Shown here piece by piece: positions 1-9,729 of a stretch of 13,196 bases of DNA. Source of the stretch: Chrysochromulina parva (Eukaryota; Haptophyta; Prymnesiales; Chrysochromulinaceae). The stretch is taken from assembly GCA_002887195.1 (NCBI GenBank), contig PJAB01001628.1, forward strand, positions 1 to 13,196, written 5' to 3'. Made by a program: the position numbers and the translations under genes. The notes beneath the pieces are model-generated. The model worked only from the letters and a program-made list of their open reading frames with translations. It had not been told where the DNA came from and ran no database searches. The stretch's first letter is position 1. Each line of letters begins with the position of its first letter.

Positions 1-155
1 CAATCAGACTGATGAGGGAGGCAATCAGACTGATGAGGGAGGCAATCAGGCTGATGAGGGAGGCAATCAGACTGATGAGGGAGGCAATCAAATTGATGAG
101 GGGGCAATCAGACTGATGAGGGAGGCAATCAGACTGATGAGGGAGGTAATCAGGG
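1..155. repeat. 21-bp minisatellite array, about seven units
   Basis: The unit is CTGATGAGGGAGGCAATCAG plus A or G. Units are nearly identical; one unit (85-104) is 20 bp with A-for-C and T changes. Each unit has complementary ends, CTGAT and ATCAG. The array continues past the window edge. Confidence 0.95.
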
Positions 156-181
156 CTCATCAGAGCGGCTCCAAGACTCAC
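1..181 (-). other. Intron 7, 5' part only
   Basis: It begins at a consensus GTGAGT donor (bases 181-176) after HFER, phase 1. The rest of the visible sequence is the 21-bp minisatellite running to the window edge. The acceptor and next exon are outside the window. Confidence 0.75.
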
Positions 182-3100
182 GCTCGAAGTGGTCGCGCTG
201 CAAGCTCAGCTCGATCTCAAACTCGGCCCGCCGTCGCGCGAGCTCCATCTCGAAGGCGGCGCGCTCCGACGAGCCGAACGCCACGGGCGCACCGCCCGAG
301 CTGCCCGAGACGGCGCCCGCCGAGCTGCCCGAGACGGCGCCCGCTGAGCTGATCCTTGCCGACGAGCTGCCCAAGACGGCGCCCGAGCCGCTCGGCGTCG
401 GCGGCGGCGTGTTCGGCGGCGGCGCGCGGCGCGGGGGTGGCTGCGGCGGCGGCAGATCAGCATCGTAGTACGCCGCCGCAAGATCCGCAAGGCTGGGCGT
501 CGTGTTGGGCGGCGGGGAGCGCTGCCCCTCCCGCTGCCCACGCGCGTGCTCAGCACGGCGCTCCTGCCGTTGCAGCTCGAGGCGCTGCATCTCGATCCGA
601 TCTCGTTCGGCGCGCCGAGATTCAATCTCGTCCCGGCGCCGAGATTCAATCTCGTCCCGGCGGCGCGCTTCGTCACGCCGGCGCTGCTCGAGGGCGAGGC
701 GCCGCTCGGCGGCCTCGCGCTCGGCGAGCTGGCGACGCACCTGATGAGGGAGGCAATCAGACTGATGAGGGAGGCAATCAGACTGATGAGGGAGGCAATC
801 AGACTGATGAGGGAGGCACTCAGACTGATGAGGGCGGCAATCAGGGCTCATCAGACCTGATGAGGGCGGCAATCAGGGCTCATCAGCCTCACCTCATCGG
901 CGGCGTCCATTTCGTCAATGAGCCTCTCGATTTGGGTCTGGCTGAGCAGATGGGCGAGGAGCGCGGAGGAGAGGCTGGGCGAGGCTGTGGGGCTGTGGGG
1001 ACTCGTGCCTCGAGGGCCGCTGCTGCGGCTGCTGCCCTGAGGACCATCGCTGCTGCCGCCGTCTTCGACGACGCCCTCGGCCTCGCCGTCAGTCCGCAGA
1101 GCCGAGATCGTAGCTCGGATGCGCTCGCGCGCCGTCGCGGTGATCGGCTCTTCAACGGCCGCCCACAACAGCGCGGGCGGCGCCGCTCGCGCCACGTCAA
1201 GCAGGAACCAATCGAGCGCCATCGTGAGCGTCGCACGGTCGAGCCCGCATGCAAACCGCGCCCGGGACGACGCGCACCCGCCGCGTGAACGAGCCCCCCA
1301 CGCCTCGCTCGGGACGGCGCTCGGTACGGCGCTCGGTACGGCGCTCGGTACGGCGCTCGGCACGAGGGCGTTGCACTGGGCGTACAGGCGTGAAGGGAGT
1401 AGGGAGGACAGTCGCGGCGGCTGCTCGCGCAGCTCGAGTCCCTCGAGATTTCCCCACAGCTCGAAACCCAGCAATGAGCGAAGCAGAAGCACGCCAGGCG
1501 CTCGCGACGACGCCGAGGCAGGCGCGCCGTTCCCCTCACCGCCGCTCCCCTCACCGCCGCCGCCGCTCCCCTCGCCGCGGACCGATTCCGTGTCGGCCTC
1601 GCGGAGCGATGGAGCCGCCCGCGGACTTGCCACAGCCGCTGCCACAGCCGTGGAACCGTCGCGAAGGCGCTCGTGACGGCGCTCGTGCTCGTGACGGCGC
1701 TCGAGCTCATCTGTGAGGAAGGTCCATCCATAGCTCCCGCCATCTGGGCGCGTCGTCGTGATCAGCACAAGCCGGCGTGCCCGCTCGACCGTCTCGTGGT
1801 AGCTGCTGCCCAACACGGCGTCGCCTCGGCTCATCCGATGCCATGCCTGTGCACAGCGCAGCGCGACCCACACGAGCCATTCCCAGTGATCGGCATCGGT
1901 GAGGCCGACGGGGCTCGTGCTGGTAGCGCGGCGTCGCTGCTCATCCAAGCGTGTCGCCGGACGCTGTCGAGTGCTCGGGATGGCGCTCGGGCGCGTCGAG
2001 GACGAGGCAGCGAAGGAGGAGGCGGAGGCGGCATCGGGGGCGGCGGTGGCGCCGCGGACAACGGCGCTGCTGCTGCTGCTCGCGGCGGAGGTGTGAACGT
2101 TGGAGGTGTGAACGGCGGAGGTGTGAGGACGACCAAGATGGTCCGCATTTGGGTCGGTGGGCGTGGCGGCGGTTTCGTCAAGCGCCAGAGGACGCTCGAA
2201 GATCTCCGCCACGAGATTCCACACACTCTCATCACCGTCGGCCTCGTCGAACGCTCCGCCACCCCCGCCGCCGCTCCCGCCAGTGGCAGTGCCGCTCCCT
2301 CGAGCTCCACTGCCGCCGCCGGCCGTGCCCCGTGCCTCTGCTTGCCTCTGATTGCCTCGAGCCTCTTCGGCCGCCGCCACCGCATCGGCATCCGCCCACA
2401 CGAGGCATGCCTTGAAGCAGCGCCTCGCACGCGATCGAGCGCTCTCGAGCCCGGCGAGGCCGGAGTCGAGTAGGGGCGCGAAGAGCGACGCGAGCGACGG
2501 ATGCACGCAATGGGCGCTGCAGTGTCGGAGGAGCAGTGCAGTGGTCCGGGGCGCTGCGGCGGGCTCTGGCAGCACGAGCAGCAGCTCCTTATCATGCGCG
2601 AGCTGCCAGGTGCACCGCGCGTCGAGCACGAGCGTCGCCGCACGACCACGTGCAGCGGAGGGGACGGGTAACTCCCAGCGCCGCGGAGGGAGCGCGCCGC
2701 GCAGGGCGAGCGCGAGCACAGCCTTATAGCATGCAAGCAGCTCCCGACTCGGAGTCCGACAGGTGTGAATGTGAATGTGCTCCCGACTCGGAGTCCGACA
2801 GGTGCGGCTGTCGATCAAGCGCTGCGGCGCCACAGAGGCCCCCGAGGCGAGGTCCTCCTCCTCGTCGTCGTCGGACTGGTCGTCATCGTCGGACAAGTGA
2901 GGCAAGTGAAGCGCGTCGTCGTGCGCGTCGTCGTTCGCCTCGGCGGCGGTGCGATCGGGCGGCGAGGGGTTGCCCAAGACGACGCCCTCGTGCACCTCAA
3001 GCACCCAAGGCAGCACACTCCCCAGCATCATCTCAAGGGGCGTCGGGTAAGGGAGCGGTGGAGAGAGCACGGCCAGAGGTGCGGTGCGCGCCGAGCCGCC

Positions 3101-5894
3101 GCGGCCGCTCCCGCCGCCGCCGCTGTCCGATCGCTTCGCAGTGCCGTTCAGGCAACACGCCTCGATACACGAGAGTGCCGAGCTGCATGCATCGGGATCG
3201 GTGCATGCGTCGGGATCGGTGCATACGTCGGGATCGTGCGCCTCGGGCCGGGCGCTGCGCTCAAGGCATTCTCTCACGTGGTCCTCGAGGGCGATGATGG
3301 AGCCGGCCGCACTACCGACTTGCTGGAGCGTGGTCCACAGCTCGAGGGCACCTGGGTCGCCGAGCTCGCCTGCATGCAATCAGGGAGGCAATCAGAGCGC
3401 AATCAGAGCGCAATCAGAGCGCAATCAGAGTGCATCTGGGTCGCTGAGCTCGCCTGCACTCCACACGCAGCGCTCAAACGGAAAGAAGCGCGCGCCCAGC
3501 CACATGCCGCCCGCACTGCACACGCGAGGCCACGTGTCCTCTCCGAAGCTCAAGCCGCTCGGGCGGGGGCTGAGCGCCGTGCTGAGCGCCCCGATGCTCA
3601 GGCGCTCGAGCAGCGTGCTCACGCGCGCAGCGAGGGGAGTGGGCGTGGGCGCCGAGTTGGGCACCATCCAGTTGTGCGGCGCCCTGATCAGATCCGCGCG
3701 GCGCTCAACATGGCGCGTCATGCTCGGTGTGCCCAGCTCGGCGCGTCTGTCCCGTTGCTTCTCCTCGTCCTCGTCCTCCTCGTCGTCCTCCTCCGTCTCC
3801 TCACCCACGCCGCCACCCTCGCCCTCGCCGCCACCCTCGCCGCGCTCGGCACGCACGAGGAGGGCGCGCGAGAGGCGCGTATACAGCAGCCGCGCACAGT
3901 CCGCAGGCTCAAAGCGATGAGTGAAGCCGAGCAAGAGCGACAGCACCTCCCATGTTGCCTGATGAGGGAGGCAATCAGACTGATGAGGGAGGCAATCAGA
4001 CGGCAAGCAGGAGCGACAGCACCTCCCATTCACATTCACAAGGCAGGAGCGACAGCACCTCCCATGTCGCCTCCTCCGCTGCAGCCACGCAAGTGTCGCT
4101 CTCGTCCGCCTCCGCCGCCGCCGCCGCCTCCTCGTCCGCCTCCGCCTCCTCGTCGTCGTCATCTTCGTCGGTTAGCCGCTCGCCCTCCACCGCAGCGTCC
4201 TCCTGGGCGCTCATCGCGTCCTCCTGGGCGCTCATCGCGTCCTCGTGGGCGCTCGACTCGTCCGAATCGCTCACGACGGCGCGCCCCTCCCGCCCACCGT
4301 CCCTCTGCCCATCGCCCCTCTGCGTCGGCCGCGCCGTGTCGGGCAGCTCCTTCAGACGAAGCATGCCGAGGTGCTCCTCAAGCAGCGAGCGTGTGCAATG
4401 GTACTCGGGGTGGCGTAACGGCAATCCACAGTGGAAGAGCAGCTCGTCCACGTACCTAATTAGGGAGGCGCTCGCAATCAAATAGGGGCCATCAAGGACG
4501 ATCAGGGGACCATCCGGTCCTAGCAGGGCACAGTACCGAGGAGAGCACACCCTCGAGAGCGCGCGGCGCCGTCGTGGGCGCCCAAGACGACGCCCCTCAA
4601 CGTCCGGCGCGTCGAGCAACGCCACGTACGGCAGCGCCGAGTCCTGTAGCGTGCTCCGCAGCAGCGGCACCAACTGCCCCATGCGCTCCTCGTACAAGCG
4701 CAGCAGCGTGGCGAGCGCCTCGAGAGTAGCGCCGTCCCGAGCGGCGCGCGCCTCGCCCACGTGGGCCAGCAGCTCGCCCGCCAATGCCTCCAAGGTGGCT
4801 CCGACGGTGCTTCGCTCCGCATCGGCGCGCGGGAAGGTGACGCCAAAGGCGAGCACCATCGCCAGCTCCCAATGCACCCGCGCCGCCCACGACGACGCGA
4901 CCGACGGCGGGAGCACGAGCGTGTGTTTCGTGCCGCCCGAGTGCTTTCGACGAACCCCGAGCATGCAAGGGAGGGCCACGTGGAGTCTCGTCACGTCACG
5001 GCTGCTCACGACGCGACCGTCGGCGACCGGCAGCGCCACGGCAGCGCCCGCGGGTAGCAGCTCGCTCAGTCCGTTCGGGTGGCCCAGCGAGACCGCGTAA
5101 CGGAACGCGTCCCACCTGATGAGGGAGGCAATCAGACTGATGAGGAGGGAGGCAATCACGTAACGGAACGCGTCCCACCATGTCTGCGGGTCGGCCGTCG
5201 CGCACAGACCGAAACGGAAGCACACGCGCAGCTGATGCTGCAGCTCCACCTGATGAGGGAGGCAATCAGACTGATGAGGGAGGTAATCAGTCATCACGCA
5301 CAGGATCGGCCCGCGCGTGTCTTGACGAAGGGAGGCAATCAGACTGATGAGGGAGGCAATCAGACTGATGAGGGAGGCAATCAGACTGATGAGGGAGGCA
5401 ATCAGGCTGATGAGGGAGGCAATCAGGCTGATGCTGCAGCTCCACCGAGGTCGCATCTCGAATGCCCAAGAAGGCGAGTAGGGGAAGCAGCCCGTCCACC
5501 CCATCCAACCGCTCAAGGTCGAAGCGCGGCACGATGCGCTCCGCCAGGCGCATCACAGCCGCCCCGTGCGCGAGCAACGAGGGCGAGAAGCCCAAGCACA
5601 GCGGCACGCCGTCGGACGAGTGCCGTCGGAGTGTCGATGATCCGAGGACGGGGAAGATGCGCAGCGGAGGCGGCGCGGCGGCGGCCGCCGCCGCCGCCGC
5701 CGCAGCCGCCGCGGCCGCCTTGGAGGAAGTGGACACGTCAGCGGCCTTGGGGGAGGTGGACACGTCAGCGGCCTTGGGAGAGTCGATCTCGCGCATGAGG
5801 AGATCGAGCGCATCTGGCATGAGCAGATCGGCCCAGCGCATGAGCAGATCGTGATCGAGATCGTGCGCATCGGCGGCGCTCGAATGGTTTCGCC

Positions 5895-5929
<35 letters not shown>

Positions 5930-8900
5930 TCTCTCGCCGCCTCCCTCGCGACGAGCGCCGCGACGGGCACCGCCCCGATGAGCGCCGTGATGAGCAGGCG
6001 GAGTGGCGCGTGCCTCGCCTGCGTGCCGAGGCGTTGGCATGCGGCGTACTCGGCGGCCAAAAAGCGCCAGACGGCCACAATGACCTCCTCCTCCGACCGC
6101 GCCGTGTCGGGCACATCCTTTCCAGCCGGCGGAGCGACGGGCGCCGTATCGAGCGGTGCGCCCTCCACATCGTCGTCCAGAACGCGCCCGCCACGGCGCT
6201 TCTGCTCCTTGACCTTCTGCAGCGGCGCCAAGCCCAGCTGCCTCGACCTCGCCGCCGCCGCCGCCGCCGCCGCCTTGCGCGGATTCTCAACGTACGTCTC
6301 GAAATTGGGGATCCATACGGTGTCGTCATCCCACGAGGATGCCGAAGAGGAGGGCGCCTTCGCCTTGGTCACTCCGAGCGCCGTTCCGGGCGTGTGCTTC
6401 GGTTGTGTCTTGGTGAGCCTCGCACGAGAGCCTCGCACGAGAGCCTCGCCCTCGCCCAATACGGCGCCCTCGCCCTCGCCCACACCGGCTACATCCTCGC
6501 CATCCTCGTCATCGGCGTCGACGACGTGGCCGCCGCGCGGCGCACCACCGCCGCGGTCGGCGCCGTATTGGGCGCCGGCACGCCCCCCCCCGCCGCTGCG
6601 CCCCCCCCCGCCGCCGCTGCCCTCGGCCCGCGACGCACGCTCCAGGACGAGCCGCAGGCAGTCGAGCACGAGGCTCAGCGGGCAAGGCTCAAGGCAGCAC
6701 TCCAAGCCCATCTCAGCCACTGCCGACGGCAGTGCGAACTGCTTCGCCCCGCCGCTCACCCGTCGCAACACCGAATTGGGGACCAGAGACGCAGGCAGGT
6801 GGGCGGGGCGCAGCACCGCCTGCTTTCGCGGCACGCGCTCGGGCGGATCCTCCGTCGGGATGCGCAAGTAGGCGCTCGTCTCGCGATGGAGCGCCGTCGC
6901 GAGCGTGTGCCACTTGCGCCCGCCGCCGCTGCGCGTCTCCTTGCGCACGCTGTCCAGTTAGGGGAGGCGATCAGAGGTCATTAGACGTCATTCGAGGCCA
7001 TCAGAGGTCATCAGAGGCCATCAGAAGTCATCAGAAATCATCAGAGGCCATCAGAAGTCATCACCTGTCCATTTCGGGCAGGTAGACGGGGAAGGCGTCC
7101 TCGCCCAAGATAGGATCAGACAGGATTGCATGCACGAAGAGCTTTGGGATGCGCCCAAGGAGCACGTGGTTCGCGCTGTGGGAATCGGACACGTCCTGGC
7201 GGCTCGCGACCAACTCAAAATCCGCATGCATGCCGAAGCCGAAGCCGGCCGCCGTCACGGGCAGATACGCGAAGACCATCTCGCCTTCGGCCGAGCGTAC
7301 CGGCACGCCTTCGGCGCTCACTGGGAACGCGAGCGCAATCGTCGTGGTGGCCGCCGTCGGCGTCGTCGTGGGCGCGGCTGATGCGCCCCCCGTGCTCCCA
7401 TTCACAGCCGTGCTCCCATTCACACCCGACGACCAGACCGCGCCCGCGGCGGCTGCCGTGGCAGCCCGGTGCTTGTGGAGTGTGTACTTGTGGAGGCGGT
7501 AGTGACGGCGGACGGTACTCACGGCGCCGGCGGTGCTTTGGACGCTCTCGATGATGGTGCATTGGGTGAGGCGGTGGCGCACGACGTGAAGCCCCTTGAG
7601 GACGCCGACACCAAGGCCGCCGACGCCGCTGCTCCCTCCATCGGCGCCCAGTACGGCGCTGCTCCCTCCGGCCCCCGCCGCTGCTGCCGCGTCCTCGTGG
7701 GCGCCGATCGGCACTGCAGCCACGTCGCCGCCGAAGGCCTCGGGGGCCTCCCCGCGGTCAAAGATGAGCGTTTGCTCCATGCGATGTTCGGTGATGGTGG
7801 CACCGAGCATCGATCCGAGCGTCGTGCCGAGCGTCGCTGCCGCGCTAGCCGTCGTGTCGCTCGACGCCGCCGCCGCCTCGCCACCACCTCCCTGTGACGA
7901 CACCGTCTCTGACGAAATCTCGCCACCACCTACCTGTTCTGTCGCATGGGGGGCGCTCGCCAAGCCAGTCGAGCGCCGTGTCAAGCGCGCCGCCGTCTCT
8001 GACGAACCCTTCGCTGCCGGAACGGACACGAAGGTGACCTTCTCCAGATGCTTAAGGAAAGCGAGCGCGAGCCCGTCGAAGCTCAGGTCGCGCAGCAGGT
8101 CGAGCCCGCGCACACGTGCCGCAAAGGGACAGACGAGGAGCGTGCCTGTGCGCGCGACGCGAGGGTAGAGAGCGTCCTCGCCCCCAGCCACGAGGACGTC
8201 GCCGGCGGCGGCGGGACCAGCCGCGCTCACGACGGCGCCGTCGCGAGCATGACGAGCGCTGTCGTGAGCGGACGGTCCGAGCACCCTGTGCAACAGATCG
8301 TGATGACGCGCCGGCACGAGCGTCTCGGGCCGCTCCACCCACGAGGGCACGATGTACCCAAAGACGCCGTGGGTCGCGGTGTCGAAGCAGAAGCGAAAGG
8401 GGGGCGAGAGGACCATGGGTCGATCGGTGATCTGGAAGACCGACTTGAATCCAATGCCCTTGCGCCCGATCTTGCCGCTACCCGCCGCTTTGCTCGACTC
8501 GCCCACCTGGCACATGGCATACAGGTCCTTGGGCTGGAAGCCGCGCTCGTTGTGGTAGGCGACGAGGGCCTCTGGTGAGCATTCGATCCGAAGCTCTCGC
8601 ACAGCGCGCGTGCGGCGCCCACCGGCCTTGGCGCTCGAGACGGCGCTTCCGCCTGCCTTGGCCTCTGCCTCCGCCTCCGCCTCCGCCTCCGCCTCCTCCC
8701 CCCCGTCCTCCTCTCCCCCGTCCTCATCCTCGAAGGTGCAGTCGTCGGCGTTCTGTATCACCTCAAACAAGAGCCGCGTCGAGGCCGAGTAGATTTGTGA
8801 CGACAGAGTCCGCAGCGAGTTGACGATCGTTCGCTTATTCTCGTGCCAGCATGCCAGCTGCGCAGCGCCCATGCCCGTCTCGTCCGGCAGCTTCAGCCTC

Positions 8901-9675
8901 TCCAGAGCCTCCACGACGCGGCGCCCCGCCGCCGCCTGCCCGCGCCCAAGCACCGAGTGGAACAGAGAGGGGTCCGTCGACGCCGTTGGAGCGCCGTCTC
9001 GGGCGCCGTCGCGGGCGCCGTCTCGGGCCGTGGCAGCGGTGGCCTCCTCGTACGCCGCCGCGGCGCCGCCGCGATCGCCGGCGTCGCCATTCACCTTGCC
9101 GCCGGCGTTGGCGCCGCCACCGCCCGGGGTCAGCTCGGCGACTCCGCTCTTGGCGTCACCGCCGCCGCCGCCGCTGCCATCGCCGCCGCCGCCGCCCTCG
9201 CCGCCCCCGCCGCCGCCGCCGCCGCCGTCGGACGCGCGCGTGGGGCGAGCTTGGCGCCGATCGCTCCCAAGATCTCGCTCGAGCGCTTGCTGGCGCAGCC
9301 GCTCGAGCTCGTCGCCCTGCTGCGCGAGGAGCGCGCGCGCCTCGAAGTCCTCCTCGCGCAGCTGCACCATCTCCTCCGCGAGACGATCCTTCTCCGCCTC
9401 GAGCGCCTCGAGCGCCTCCGTCTGCCGCCGCAGCTCGAGCAGCAGATCGGCTCGCTCGAGGTGCTCGGAGGCGCCGCGGAGGGCGTCGAGCTCGATGCTC
9501 AGGTCGCGCACGAGCGCGCCCGGCTCGATGCCGCCCAGAAAGCTCCGGCGCAGGCTGCGCGCCTCCCACCCATGCACCGCCGCGATCGACTCCAGCCGGC
9601 GCTTGAGCGACTCGCGCTGGCCGAGGAGCTCCTCCCAGCTGACGAAGACGCCCTCGACGGGCTCGGCGATGCTGC

Positions 9676-9729
<54 letters not shown>

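Larger units (their letters stand above)
893..3369 (-). other. Exon 6 of the GHKL ATPase gene
   Basis: Codes ELGDPGALELWTTLQQVGSA through DEMDAADE. It holds alternating ordered blocks (PYPTPLEMMLGSVLPWVLEV; LVLDARCTWQLAHDKELLLV; DHWEWLVWVALRCAQAWHRM; LLLRSLLGFELWGNLEGLEL; ALDWFLLDVARAAPPALLWA) and low-complexity linkers rich in Ser, Gly, Asp and Glu. Several in-frame tandem peptide repeats occur (PSAV, TDPDAC, TCRTPSRE). No named domain recognised. Confidence 0.82.
5446..6949 (-). other. Exon 2 of the GHKL ATPase gene
   Basis: Codes residues 956-1457. It opens with SVRKETRSGGGRKWHTLATAL, where the S codon is split across the junction, and ends in FLGIRDATS. It contains conserved-looking segments (SLVPNSVLRRVSGGAKQFAL; EEVIVAVWRFLAAEYAAC) separated by Gly-rich and Ala-rich runs, including two nine-residue KAADVSTSP-type repeats. 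The ORF is open throughout. No domain is assigned; by position it would be the linker and start of the middle region of a NO VEIN-like protein. Confidence 0.85.

Noticed and set aside
1..165. CRISPR array
   Set aside because: Units are head to tail with no unique spacers, lie in introns of a eukaryote-type gene, and no cas-like gene is present.
741..890. Hammerhead ribozyme (CTGATGAG core) or box C/D snoRNA (TGATGA and CTGA) in the repeat unit
   Set aside because: No GAAA core follows, and the C and D boxes overlap instead of bracketing a guide. The motifs are also on the strand opposite to transcription of the host gene.
116..1288. Plus-strand ORFs with DEGGNQT peptide repeats as a repeat protein gene
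   Set aside because: The peptide is the 21-bp minisatellite read in an open frame. The minus-strand gene runs through the same region with clean splice junctions.
2740..2804. A 39-nt intron at the TCRTPSRE duplication
   Set aside because: No GT and AG fall at matching points of the two copies, the spacing is too short, and the period keeps the frame, so it is treated as an exon repeat.
5287..6948. Each long minus-strand ORF as a separate gene
   Set aside because: The ORFs end or begin inside intron repeats, and joining them at matched GT-AG sites restores broken peptide segments at every junction.
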